A stretch of 42,909 nucleotides of DNA, taken from contig JALJEE010001297.1 in the NCBI GenBank assembly GCA_023231475.1, forward strand, positions 1 through 42,909, read 5' to 3'. This document shows positions 21,303 to 35,500 of the stretch, piece after piece. The number at the start of each line of letters is the position of its first letter. Within the stretch, counting starts at the first letter, position 1. The translations under genes were made by a program, and so were the position numbers. A model generated the notes under the pieces. The model was not told where the DNA came from. It was given only the letters and a program-made list of their open reading frames with translations, and ran no database searches. This DNA is from Seison nebaliae (lineage: Eukaryota; Rotifera; Pararotatoria; Seisonacea; Seisonidae).

Positions 21303-23057
21303 CGGCTTCCATACATATTAATCTTTCGATTTTTTCGTGCATTCTATTGTGGGAGATGTGAAAGAATGTGAGAATGTTATTAGATAATTCATCTATTATC
21401 TCATCGTTGATAACAAGATGATTTTCTCTCCTAGAACAGTTCATGTCGATACTGCCATTGTCGAATGCATTGCAGGCATATTGAAATTAGGATTGGAAAC
21501 CACTAAAAGTGAACAAGGAAATACCAAGTTTCTTCTACGTCGTCTGACGGAAGCGCAACTGTTTCCATGAGTCAATCGGTCTTTCATTCTTTCATACAAC
21601 TCAGATTAATTTTATGTATTTATTATCGTATAATAGAAAGAAGGAGAAATTTAATTCTAATCTTCTCATCATCATTATCATCTTTTCTGTCTCCATACTC
21701 CTCACAGTTCATAGTATCGAAAGAGAAGTTAATATGAGCTAACCATCAATTTATCCTGTACATGCGAACGGAAAAGTATATAACAAGTTCATCAATAAAT
21801 TTCCACAATGACTCCCATTTTCTATTCCATTCGTACTTCCCAATCCTTCCGATATTTCAATTATTTATATGTTAATTTTTCTACTGTTTAAGATTTTATC
21901 ATGAATAGTTATCGAATTTCTGATCAGTTAAACTTTCAAATTGTTTCGTCTTCATTCTCCACTACAGCGATTTCGACAAATGCTCCAAATCCAACTGTTC
22001 ATCTTAACCGTTTTGCTTTTCTTGGAGATAAGCCTTATTCCACAAAGAATGATGACTTGAAAATAAATCATCTTCTTTTAAACACTAACTGCACTTTCTG
22101 GTTAAGTGAAGAATGTGAATATGAGGTAATCCATTGGAGCAATATAATAAAAGAGAACGAAATTGATATGTATCCAACATATTTCTCAATAATTCCTGTT
22201 GCTTCCTGAAAGAGATTCTCACATATTTTCCACCGTAACCGTCAATTCTTTCGATAGATTGCCATTAGATTATAATAAAAATATCCGATATTTTCCTTCT
22301 TTCATTGAACGGTATAATTATCTTCCACAACATCTCAACTGTTCCCTTGAAAAGAAAGGAAGAAAGTAGTTCTGGATCATCATTACCATATTGAACGTTA
22401 TCTATCGAAATATTTGAGCTAATTCGACCTCTCGACTTATATTAGGCAATTCCATTTAAATTATAGGTGAATGTGAAGAATATGCACCAGATAATGACGT
22501 CTTGTTGACTGTTAATCAAACACTTTTATGGTGGAACGTTGTCTAGAATGGAGAACTGAAGAAGATATAATTCGGTTGTCAATATTTTGTTTTCTTTCAA
22601 TTATTCGAAGTGTTGTTTACTAGAAACTGAAGTGCATCTCTCATTTCATTCTTTAATTTACTGGTTTTTTGAGCAGATGTCGATGTTTGTTTCACTTCTT
22701 CTTCGTCGATGTCTCAGTTGATTTTTTTCTTGTTTTATCATTTTACTCATCGTTCTCATATGATTATATACAATAAACATCACAATCATGTTAAGTTCAC
22801 GTTCAGCATATCACTCATCATTATGCGATAAATAAAAGGTAAAAAAGAATGTTGGGAGGAAGGAGTAACAAACACGGAGAAAATATGGTTTTCTTTATTT
22901 TTGTTTTCTTTAATTTTTTTAAGTCGACCCTGTTATTTTTCGTCAACAGCATAATCATACTAAGAAACATCATCATCATCGTCTATTATTCAATAAGAAT
23001 AAAAAGTGATTCATTTTCATTATTTAATGCTAATATGTTACATATATGGGGGAGGTA

Positions 23058-23690
23058 AGACAATTCGGAAATTTGACAAATCCCAAATTCGACAATTGAG
23101 AAACGACACATTATTTTCCCGGACTAGACAACTGGATGAGTGAGAAAGCATGAACTCATCTACTCAATAATGAACTCAGAGATCTCATAAAATGTTTTAT
23201 TCTCATCGAAAACCTCAATGGAATTCATTCCTCGGAGATCACATCTCGTAAATTAAAAGAGTTTTAGCCAATTTTAAATTTTATAATATTTATACGGTTT
23301 TATTTGGATTGTTATGGTCTTTTTACGGGTGTTCTCTGAATTGCCTCGTCTCCGAATTGTCCACCCAATATATGTTTCTATGCGTCCACGAAAATATTGA
23401 TTGATGCATAAGTATTTACTTCTGTATCTCATTCTTCATACTGTCTCGATGCGACACTTGTCGAAAAGGAAAACCTGTGTATTTGGGAAGGGATTGAGGA
23501 TGATGATGGGACGTAATACGTTAGAAAGTGGTATTTATAGATGAGTAAATGTGCAGTTACATTTTTATTTCTATGGGTATATAAAAGAAATTTTCGGTTT
23601 TTATAAGAAATACGATTTATTTCACTTCAATCTATTCGTCAATTGTCTCACTTTTCTTCATCTACATCGAATTGTCTCTCCTTCATATTA
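23058..23690. repeat. Scattered GACAATTCG motifs on both strands
   Basis: Plus-oriented copies lie near 23,060 and 23,087. Minus-oriented copies lie near 23,350, 23,640 and 23,667. The inward-facing ends resemble subterminal repeats of a small, decayed DNA transposon; no transposase is present. Confidence 0.45.
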
Positions 23691-24157
23691 GACGAATCTC
23701 AATGCAATATTACATTAATTCATCTTAATTCAACCGCGATAACTGTCAAGTCCATATGGCCGATTTATCACAATTTTCCTTGTCATTCTTTTGTTCTTCT
23801 ATCTTTCGCTTTCGTCATTATTTTATTTAATCTTCTTCAACAATTTCCCGTCTTGTTAAAAGTATCTTCTCATTTCCGAAGATTTAGGAAGAGATTTTTT
23901 CCATTATCATCAATTTCTATCAATTCCGTTTGCGACATCGTTTTAAACTTCTTCTTCTAAAATTTCACCATTGTCCCTCAAATGAATGACTTTAAAATGA
24001 ATTAATTCTTTTTGATTAAACAGATATTCTTTCTGGAACTTTTCGATAAAATATTTTAATCGAAGATTAAATATATATCTATAATATATAAATATATATA
24101 ACTTTCAGGTATAAATATTTTTGAAAGGAAAATTGAAGTTGATAATTTTAGTGAGAT

Positions 24158-26521
24158 ATGAAACGAAAGAAGAGTGTTCGATCGATCGACGACACAATTA
24201 CGATTAATGATCAGAAGTTTTTTGTAAACTGTAAAGGCTATTTGAAGAATAATGCTTATTATCATGGATTCCAATGTCCGAAGATTGGAAAGAATCCTCA
24301 ATTTTGTTGTCGAACAATTACATTGAGTTCGAAAGAATGTTGCACAAAACACGAATTGGAACAGTTGTTGAATGAAGAATTATTGGTGAATTATCCGGAT
24401 TTGGATGATGAAGCATATATCATTATCGCTGATAAGAAGGATGAATTAAACATTAAAGCCTCGTCTAATATCGAAGAGATTGATGAGATTAGTACGACGA
24501 CCAATTCGTTCATTGATCAGGATACAATGAAACCGTTCCCACCAGAAAATGTGAGATCAAATGATGATAATGGCAATTTTATTTCAAGAAATCAATTCCT
24601 TCTCACATGTTCTGTCTTCGTCTTAATGTTGTTGTTGTTTATTATAATAGTCTTATTAATTTGTCGATATTGTCGACGATGTTGTTGGTATCGTTATATT
24701 CGTGAAATGAAAATGAAGAAATCTTCTCAGAAAGCACATACATGTTCATCTAATTCATCACAATCATCGTCAACCACAACTGGTATTTTATCAACGGCCA
24801 ATAGTAAATCAAAATATTTCCAATATGACAACGAAAATAATAAAGAACAATTGAATATTTTAATGAATAATTGTGCAGCTACTAATTCCACTTTCAATCA
24901 ACCACTTTATCAATTGACGACGAATGATATCGATCAACAGCAAAAGCAGAAATTACTCGACAGTTCTTCATTGTCACCACCACATACAGGCAACGCCTCA
25001 CAACTCCAATCGAATGACGATCAATTTACCACAATTAATCGAAAATTTTCCTCCATTCTTCCAACAGCGAATTGTGGAAATAACTCATTATGTCATCGTC
25101 CATCATTTCACAATAACAATAAGAATAATAACTTAGGGAATGTGTTGGGAAGGAATTCCGTTTCAACATTCAATTCCATTCAACAACCAAATCAAATGGA
25201 AAATTATTCGTTTGATAATATTGTATCGAATCCTAGTATTATCGTATCAACGATGAATAACGGTAATCAATTAATTTATCATACAACGATGAACACACAA
25301 GCGAGAACGTCAAATAATAATTTGCATCGATATCCCTCAAAGAATTTGGGGAAGTTAAAGAATAATACATCTAATGTAGTGTCACCATCATATCGTATTT
25401 CTACCATGACTAAACGACAATATCAAGATAATCCTAATGAATCACATTATGGGAATTATGTCAATACGAAAGATCACAATTATACTATCAACAAATTATC
25501 GCAAATAAAGAAATCGTTAGCAGATTTTATTTTCTAATTTTCATTATTTTTTTCCTTCTCTCAAAAAGAAATGACAATTCGAATAGTTTTCTAGAAAATA
25601 CTTATCAAGAGTTTAAGTTCCCCAACGATTCAGCAATGTTTGCTTCTGCATACTTCGCCCAAATGCAACGGGAGGACGAAGAGAATAAATTGATGTTTGA
25701 TCAACAGAATAAGAAGGACAATGAGAATAATTCAAGCTTATCGAAACATTTAGAGGATTTACGAAAACAATTAAATGACAATCCGAATGATAAAGGAAAA
25801 AGTTGAAAAGAAACTTTAATTTCTCATTTTCCACTTTTCTTTTCAACAGATCAATTCAATTCAGGAAATCAATTATCGTCTCTTCTCAATACGAGATTGT
25901 TATCGAAACGTTCTTATGGTTTCCAAAAACCGAATTCTTTAAGGAAGTTCTTATTTAGAATTATTTATCTTATTTTATTTAATTTTCATTAGTGATTCAA
26001 CTAACAGTTCTACTAGTGGATATCATCATTATGCACGAACAACCGAATCTGAAAATACATCATCGACGATGGAGACGGCAGCATATAATATGATAATCAA
26101 TTTATCGAATAGCAGTGATGATCGTTCCGATATACGACAACAAGACTATTTGGATAATACGCAGAATGGCGTCCTCCAAATTATCCCATTTCCCGCTACT
26201 CATTGTCCTCTCGATAATATTGATTCACAAACGTTAAAAAATGATACTGATTCTGGTGTACATAGCAGTTCGATAGCGAACGACCGAATTAGTCGCAACG
26301 GTCGAAATATGTCAACGGAATTTACAAATAAAATGTCTATGTCTCCCAAACTTCCCATGCGAAATCGATCACCATTTGATGATGAGGATGGAGTAGAATT
26401 GCATGACATCGAAGAACAGAATGACGATGATGATGGGGAAATTGCTCACCTCAAAGAATTGATGACAACCACCACGGCAACAATCAAAACTATCAAAGAA
26501 GAAACGTTTACATATGGATGA
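24158..26521 (+). CDS. Shisa-like single-pass membrane protein (5' end uncertain)
   Basis: Exons are 24158-25515, 25587-25801, 25850-25946 and 25993-26521, joined in frame across introns of 71, 48 and 46 nt; 2199 nt, 732 aa. Near the N-terminus is a Shisa-type cysteine module: CKGYL (Cys25), HGFQC (Cys40), FCC (50-51) and ECC (61-62). A transmembrane helix (about 147-169) follows, then a Cys/Arg-rich membrane-proximal stretch. The cytoplasmic tail is very long, disordered and rich in Asn, Ser and Gln. Shisa proteins trap Wnt/FGF receptors or modulate glutamate receptors; which role applies is unknown. The first ATG gives no signal peptide before the cysteine module, which the family requires. 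A separate upstream exon probably supplies it; an acceptor could lie at TTTTAGTGAG just before the ATG. Family assignment rests on cysteine spacing and topology only. Confidence 0.62.
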
Positions 26522-29500
26522 AATATTTGTATGACAAAATAGAACACTTAAGAGAATGCTCCGTCGCTCAAATGTTTCTCGTTTAATCTTTCGTTTTTTA
26601 TTAACTGAACCGGTAAAATCATTTGACGGAACTAAAAAATTCGAGAGAAATTCAATTCGTTTCAAAAACCTTTTCATTTTTCAATTAATTTTCCTGATTC
26701 CTTTTATTCGATTGAATCATTTTTTGAAATAAAATCTTATGAAAATTTTACAAGAAAATATTTTAGTTCAATTTCTTATGGAAACGTTTAACTGAAACAG
26801 TAAATTGTGAAGAATATTCTTAAATAAATTATTAGACTGATTAGTGATGATGATTAATCCTTTTATTCATTGAGATCTTATTTGATTATAGTGATTTAAT
26901 GGAAATTATAAGTTATTCTCAATGGGAAGACATGATCATCGAGTAACATCGAATTAACTACATCATCTCTGCTGATTAGGATAAGAGGGTGCATATCTAT
27001 CAATTCAATAGAAGAAGAAGAAGAAGAAGGTCGACAATTATATTGATGCATTTTCCACGCGCTAATCGAAATTAGTCATCTGGTTTGAAATTGGAGGAAA
27101 GTGTTATTTTTTCTTTTTTCATCTTCAACTCCCTAAAATTTTTTTGCTCATTTCTTATTCTCACAGAATAAGAATAATATTCAGATGATACTAAAGATGA
27201 TGTTGGTGATGTTAAGTGCTAGGAAATAAGGATTATTATTAATTCCTAGTAGATATAATCTATTTGTAACAATGCGTAAGAGATGATTGTGATGATGGAT
27301 TGTGCTCGACAGATCGGAGATTAGACTTATTTTATTCAAGAAATGTGAAGGTTCTCCTTTTTTGATGGGAAAGAAGATGAGAAAACAACCAAAAATTACA
27401 TGGTATGTTCCCGTTACCTAATTAATAGTATGATGTTTTAGTTATCATAAATATGGTTTTTATGATGGAACATATAGAATTTCATAGGAAACCATTTGAA
27501 AAGTATTTGTCTCAATGTGTTTGTTCTTCGAATGAAGACGATGCTGATGATGAGGTGAATGTGCATAATAATAAGTGAAATATAACGAGACGATATATAG
27601 AATAAGTATTACATAATCGATTAAAAATGGATGTATTATTAAAATCTTTCTTTGATAATTGACTTTGGTGGTTGGAGAAATTGTTAGTTATGGGAAGTGA
27701 AGATGAAAAAAAGAAGGAGAGAATGCTGAGGAGTGATTATATTCTGCCTGAAAATGTTTCATTGGTAAATGATATTTTTAGTTTTCAGAAAGAACAGCAT
27801 TTAAAAAAATCGGTTTTAACCACCATCTCTCTTTTCGGGGATATATATTAGACATTTGAAAAACGGTTATGTTCGAATCATTCTACGTTAAAGTGAAATG
27901 AAAATTCGAAAGATTCCTGAATTACTCATTATTTTCGTGTTGGAGATAAATTGATTTTCCTTCTACCAATTTTCAAGTGAATATTCTCATCGCCATCATG
28001 ACTATTATTGAAATGAGTTAAAGTGAAGAATATGATCAGCAACGAATTTGTAGACGGATAGTAATTTCGTTAGAAAACTAATATTAATCATGTACTCCCA
28101 GTAAATTATGTTAATAGGCGATAAACGATTTATTTTAGAAGCGAATCAACAATCAAACCAAACAAGTACGGGGGGGGAGTAAATTGTTTAGCTAATCTCT
28201 TCTCTCATGTCATTCCAGCAATTTCACGGGCCGTTGAAGTTAGAGAAGCCGTACGAACATTAGCTTCAGTTAAACTCATCGGCTACTAAAACTATCATCG
28301 TCATCTATATTCGTCTGTTAATTGATGTGAAAAAATTGTAGAAATCTCTGAGTATCTGGTTTCATTGTCGTCAATGGGGAGTTTTCCACTCTGTTTTCTC
28401 CATACCATATCTGCCAGTTGAAGCACTTCCTTGCAGTCGTTGAACGCCGATTGAATTTCTACTAATTCTACTTTTTTCATATTTATCATTAGCTTTCTCA
28501 TCCATTACATATTGTTTATTTCCTAATAAATATTATCTATTTCCACTTCTTTTTTCCTTCTTTTAGTAGGACCATTCTTTAGTTGAACTAATTCTTTTCT
28601 TCTACTTACCATTTTCCTTTTCGCCCAACTCAATCACAATTATTCAATATCTACATCATCAACAATAATAATATTAATAATCTTTTCTTCTTCTATCCAA
28701 CAAATTCTTCTTTCATTTCTCCTAGTAAGAATAGCACCCTAATATTTATAGTTACCGTATTTACGAGTGTTGTAGCCATAGTAGTAATTCGGGTAGACAT
28801 TATTCTTGTTCGATTAGTAGAGTAGTAGAAGCGGGAAACCGAAGAAAAAAATGTAGAATAGATAAAATAGAGAATTTCCTCTTATTTATTTTTCGTGGAA
28901 ATTTTTATTTTCATCCCCCAACTACATCATTCTCATAAGTTAAATTTAGTTTTTCTAGTCATTTCCACTAAATGGGAAAGGAACTGTTATCACGAATCTG
29001 ATTAGTGAATATTATGAATAATTAATTATTTTTCTGAAGACATCATTCTCCATTTCAGTCAAATGACGATTCGTCCACTAATTATTCTCAATGGATAACG
29101 AATACTCAATTGCCGTTAAAAGAATCTTTCAAATATTTGTTTGTCTTTCAATTAGACTTGAAATAAAATGTTTTTTCTGTTTGAAAACATTTTTGTAAAT
29201 CATTCTATTTCATCATCATAATAAGTAAGTTCGTTTCATTCATATAAATTTATGATAATTTCTGATGATTGTTTTTCAAATCTACGAACGATAAATCAAG
29301 AGGTAAAATGATTTCTAATATTTTAATTTTTGATTCATTCAAATAACTTTTAACAATGACTGATCCAATTAATTCATTATTACCTTCAAGAAAATGAATT
29401 GTTAGTGTCAATAAAGATTCCAACAAATATTGAAGGATAAAAAATTTAGTGTATGAGCAAAATATGTTTCTTATGTAAGATTATGTCGTTTTTAAGAATG

Positions 29501-32500
29501 TAGAAAATTAATTTGACGGTCCGATAAAACGTTTTTTCTTTTTTTCTTCATTCCATTCATTCCATTGTTACATCATGCAAATTATTCGATCATTCTCTTA
29601 AAAGCAACAGTTATCGGTATTAGATTGTTCCTAATGCAGCTAAGGCAAAGAAAGTGCATAAGCGGAAAAAGACATATCAGCTGACATTCCCTAATATTTG
29701 AACAATACTTCATGAAGGAACACGATGTCATATATTGAAAAGCGTATCGTCACGTCTCCGTGTGGTGGTCCGTATGTTGAGAATGAAAGAATATCATTCT
29801 TCTTCAATGAAAGCAGAATGATGGTAAGAAGAAAGAATTAGATGCAAATAATTTCGAAATGGAATTACCCGAAATTCCTTTTTTATAGATATTCGAATTA
29901 ACAATTAGAATTTCATTCCCAGTCATCTCACAAAAATATTTCATAATCGATATAATATATATGAGAGTCGAAACGATAACTTATTAGAGAAAAGCCGGCA
30001 ATGTTTGTTGTTTGCGGCAGTAAATTACTGATGCCATTAACCAGTCAGAAGAAAAGTTTGTCAGCGTTTCATATATTCCGCCCATTATCGACTAGTCGTT
30101 GAAGCGCAACTTGTCATTTCACGAAAAGAAACATCATTCCATATAATTAATTGTTGCCGTTAGAACGTGAAGAAAATGTGAAATTTGTTGGAAGGTCGTT
30201 GGAAATAGGCTGGGAAGAAAAGTTCATTTCTCGTAATAAAATTCGACCAGACTACCATTTGATGATGATGATAGTAGAATATTGAGCGTATTCTTCTAGG
30301 GATCGTTAATAGAAAATTGATGATAGAAATTCAATCATATTTAATCCAAGTATATATATTAATTACGTAATAACTTTATAAATAAGAAGAACATATTAAC
30401 CATTTTCATCAATATAACAAGAGATTATGTTTGTATCAATTTAAAAAGAAAGAAAAGATTCTTCTTCCTTTTCTCCATATTTCCCAATAAACAGTGCTCA
30501 TAAAAATGAAGGAAAAGTTCTTTTATGTTTTTTTTTTTCATCTATACAATTCTTCATCATTAACTTCATCATCATATGATTGATATAATAGAACAGTGGA
30601 ATATTCCATCTTTTCATCATCATCATCTTCTTCATCGTCTCCAGTTGGAAAATAGTTGAAGGTGAATTGAAGAATTCACTCGTGTCTCATTAATCGATAT
30701 CAGAAAATTGTAAAAGTGCAAACAACATCGAATATACTATAACATCCGAATAAATATTCCATTCATTACCGCTCACGACGTTTCGAAAGAAAGTCTTCTA
30801 ACGAATTGCATGATTCTAGTCAGCTCTTCCTAATATAATTTTTGTTTTTGTTCCTATTGTTCTCTTTCATCAATAATTTTTATCAATTCTATGACAGAAT
30901 TTCCTTCACATCACATATGTTTCTTTCTTCCTTGCTCATTTAATCATTCAAAAAATCTGAACTCAAATCTCAATACCGTCCGTTTCTGATGCGCTATCAT
31001 ATCAACTAAACCATCAACCATTTTCTATCATTTTCTTCGGAGAAATATCTCTAAAAAGTTTTTATAAATATTCTCCAATAACAAAATTCATTTCAACGCT
31101 CTTAACGGAACAATCGAAATATTATGAGGTTAGACATCAGATGATATTGCATGTTTGACAATCATTTCGACGTCGTTAAGATTGTCGTTAGTTTGACGCA
31201 TCGTTTCTCATTTCTTTCTTTTTTTTTTTACTATTTTCCTTAATTTTCTCCTTTCTATTCATAACGATCGTTCGTCATACCTATTGCCTGTCAATGTTAG
31301 TGAGCATTAACTTCCAGGAACTATAGGATAGAGAGGTAGAGTCAATTATCGTCCAGAATGAAAGAAAGGAGCTACCAAACGAATTCAGTGGCATAAGGTA
31401 ACACGCAACAATGAAATGGATGAGAGCGACAATTCTCTCGTAACATACAATTGATCTAGTTATTGACGAATGTTGTTGTGGAACGCTTATTAATTATATG
31501 GTGAGCCGAAAGCGATTATAGGTGGTTACGTTTGAATTTGACATTCGAATCCTTTTCTTCCCGAAATTTGCTCGAAATGTTAGGTGGGAAATTGTTAGAA
31601 TTCCTTCTTTCTGCTTCATTATCCTATTAACGATGAAGGAACTAGATATTATGTTTCTTTCACTCTTTCATCCAATTCCTTCTTTCTGCGCAACAAACCG
31701 CATTTTGCATAAAAATAAAAAGTCTCTTTAAGAAAATCTTTAGTATTTCGTCTCATTCTTCTAATTCCACGACAAACTTTTGAAATGTTACAGAGAATAT
31801 CATGTGATAATTCTGATTATGTTATATTTGTTCGTTCGTCGCATATTCTCCCGTTAGATGTTATGGGCAAAGATAGATAGGAAATTGAAGAGAACGTGAA
31901 ATGAACGATATGTATGTCAGTTATCAGGTTAAGATAATGTAATTCCCCTCCAGTTGTTTGGCAGTTAAGCGCGAATAAGTAAGACAGATAACTCGTTTTA
32001 ATCGATCTGACAATAGCGTAATTTACATAATTAACACGTGAGATAATCAGTTGGTCGAGATGGTACGTACTAATAATAATAGCAGTTGATTCTTGCGAAA
32101 AGAAAACTTTCTGTCCAAAAATTGATGATTTACTATTGCTTCCACATACTCCACATCAATATACAGACGAATACAGTTCACTATTGCAATCAATGCATTT
32201 CCCTTCGTCCCCATTAATTCGCACATGAGCACTTACATTCTAATTATGTTATAAATGAAAGCATTTCCTATAGACTAACTAATTCTCATTACGAACTAAC
32301 AAAGTGGACATCGGTCAATGTGATTAATCTATTTTTGGTTCAACGCAGAAAGGAACTTAAAGAAAATTCTCGTTTATTTTAGACATCGAATATTTCCATT
32401 TTATTTCATTATTTCCCACTATATCTTATTCCAATATCTCTGAAAAATTTAGCGTTCATGAATCAAGTTTTACTATGTAGCAGAAAATTTTAAATTTATT

Positions 32501-35500
32501 GTGTGCATTGACTCTGCACAAAATGTGCACGACTCATTTCTCAGTAGATATATAATGAATCTGGTAATCATTAGACATACAGTCCAAGAGGCGTATGGCT
32601 CGGATGGACATTTGAAGACGAAATGAGATTGGCTTCTCCACATCTCTCTAATTTAACATCGTATTGATCGTTTCAATAACTGTTATTCTCTAATTAAATT
32701 ATTCGATTGACTCTTAGGTCGAAAACGACGACGACAAAGTGGACTAGGAGCATTGTACTGGTCCTGTCAGATGCACATTTGGAGCAAGGAAGTTTGATTG
32801 AAGAAAGTCATTTATTTTCGTTCGATCGTAAGAAGAGAAGAAAAATGGTAAATATAGAACAATTCCATTATTTATGGTAAATAAAGATTTCAATTGTATT
32901 ATGAATCGTCGTCGCCAACCTCGTCCCAAAATATATACATTCCCCACAGAATTCACTAAAAATTTCCTACAATTAGCATTGTTCAATCTCGTCAAGAGGA
33001 AGAAAGAATTGACCAAATAAAAACCAAAAGATTTGAAAAAATTTCTTTTTTTTTTTCATAACCAAATGTATTTCGACCAACAAGAATAAGAAGCAAAATG
33101 AGAATATCATGATAATCGACACCACTAACATCGTCATCTATCAACGAATAATAATAATTATTATTATTATTATCGACATCTTCATCATCATTGTAATTGT
33201 TGCCGTGCATATATCCGACGTACGACTATCGTTCCATTACGACTTTAGGTTAAAAACGGTAAGTATAATGAAAAGAAGTAAATTCTATTGTCTACTCACT
33301 TCATTCAGAATCGGCATCCATTTAATGCTATTTTATATGTGAGAGAATAATGAAGAAGATTGAAATGAAATAAATGACGATTCGTCATTTTTTTTGATGG
33401 ATAGATTTTGAGGGATCCGAATGGAAAAATTGTTATTTCTATTGTTCAACGGAAAAGTCTACTGCGTCGCGCATATGTATGATGGGGCGTACGATGTTGG
33501 ATGAGAAAGATGAATTGATAAATGGAATATTGGGAAAGTAAATTTTCCCATTATCGCTTTCCATCCATGTTTACTTACTAATGCAGTGAAGATGTTGACG
33601 AAATGTGCTAAAGGTAGCCGGTGGGCAGCAACTCGTTATAAAAATGTTATCCATCAATTCGTTTACTCGACATGGGGAGAAGGACCGATGAAAAGAATGA
33701 AAACATTAGTCAATTTCATTAGGCGGTTCCAATTCGAAGTGTACTCTCGTCCTAAAACTATACCACTTTCATAACCATCATCATATTGACATCATCTTCA
33801 ACCATGTCCAATATGTCCGTGCACAATTTTGTTCATCTCTAAGTCTTTTTAGGAAAATATTCTCCTGGCAACTTTTTCTGATAATTCATTTTCTTTTACC
33901 AATTTTTTTCTTTAGTCAAAAATATATGGTTGATTTCTCTATGTAATATAATATAATATGGAAGATAAAATCATCACCATCTCAATCTGCCAATGACAAA
34001 TGATGAAGGATGATAGCAGAAAGGACTGAGTGAGAAAAAGAAGTTATCATAAAAAAATGAAATTCAATATTTCACTGATAATCATTATATGGAATGGCAT
34101 TTGGAGGAATGATTTAATTAAATAAATATGAAATACAGTTATCAATTTAATGAAACTTCTTATCGTTCATCTCATTCCTTTATTGTTGATTGCGATGACG
34201 GAATAATATTCGACGTTATCGATTCATGCATCTGGTGGTGAATTTCAATTTCAACACGAAATTTCCTCAACTCAATTCAGTTAATAGGGGAGATGGGAGA
34301 TAGAATTAATTTTTGTCTAATTCATCTGAAATTATCTCTCAATATATATATATATGTATATTTGTGTAAGGGAAGGATTGATGATTGAATGTCGATTGTC
34401 AACATTCATTTCTATTCTACTCTCAATCTAGTTTCAATAGAATACGAAGTATTGTTGAAATTGTTGAACTGGACGAAGTGCATGGGATGAATTTGTTTTG
34501 AAGATAATTTTGAGATGAAATTCAGGAAATCTTAGAGATATGAACGACGATTGTTACGTAATTGAAGTCAATGGACAATTTGATGGAATGATTGAAAATG
34601 TCTCAAAACGATTCTTTACTTAACCCGAATTTTTACATTTAATAATTTTCTTCTTAAACATAGGAGGATTGAAGGGAACATTTCTAATTTTTATGATAAG
34701 ATAATCCACATATTTCAACCGGTTCATCTTTGCTACTGTGTTGTTGTGGGAATAATTATCAGGAATTTGTAGTTTTTCAATCCTTTCCTTTCTTCTCTAA
34801 CAATTCTGATAACAGATGGAAATAAGGTTTCTTTCATTTCATTCGTATACAAATATTTTAATGATACCGACAAAGTCAACGGAGAAGAACCGAAAGTGAC
34901 ATGAAAATGCGGCACATTTCAAATCGATTTGATTACATCATCATTGGGAAGAGTGGAGTAAATGCATTAGCAAATGCTTTACATGTTCACTGATTGTCAA
35001 TTGACTGTCAACAAATCAACTTTTTCATTCACCGCTATTGTTTCTCCCTCCTACCAACATTATTCTTCTTCGATTAGTGATCTCATTCTCCAATTGCATT
35101 TAACAAGCAAACGAAGAATGAATACCTAACGCTATATATCTAACTATCCAATTTCTATTTCTTCTTTCCAAATCACGAAATCTTCAATTGAAATTGGAGG
35201 GGAGATGGACAACTTTCTATTCTCCTATTTCCGGTAAATAAGTGAAGAGTCGATCTAAATTATATCGTATTTGGATTAATTCTTCTCATTTAATATATAT
35301 ATTTCTCTCAAATCGTTTAGTAATGTTATTGAGGAATCCTTTCCATTATTAGTTTGACTTGTAAAACGAAGGAATGATGAAGGAATGATACGAAAAATAA
35401 CAATCCTTCCCGTTATATATACGTACATGTATCGTTTGTTTTAATTGTCGGTCTGACGGAAGTGATACTCCATTATTGCATCATAATTCTTCTTCATTCT

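Larger units (their letters stand above)
16335..24157. other. Gene-poor stretch upstream of the Shisa-like gene
   Basis: About 7.8 kb without a supportable coding exon. It contains two degenerate repeat clusters (17,820-18,440 and 23,058-23,690), a GT microsatellite (21,268-21,302) and many ATC/CAT runs. A 5' exon coding the signal peptide of the Shisa-like protein may be hidden here. The longest open frame (21,901-22,209, 102 codons) is about what chance allows. Confidence 0.5.

Noticed and set aside
21901-22209. 102-codon plus-strand open frame in the gene-poor region
   Set aside because: In about 25 kb of DNA this AT-rich, roughly one frame of 100 codons is expected by chance; no domain, signal peptide or homologous pattern is visible.
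23643-23960. 105-codon frame with a hydrophobic stretch, possibly a leader exon for the Shisa-like gene
   Set aside because: The hydrophobicity comes from a T-rich strand, the frame does not splice cleanly to the cysteine module, and it overlaps the GACAATTCG repeat cluster.
28301-28501. 66-codon minus-strand frame with helix-like charge pattern
   Set aside because: No homologous pattern and no flanking exons; length expected by chance.
33586-33774. 62-codon frame beginning MKMLTKCAKG, mixed composition
   Set aside because: Short, without family resemblance or splice partners; consistent with chance.
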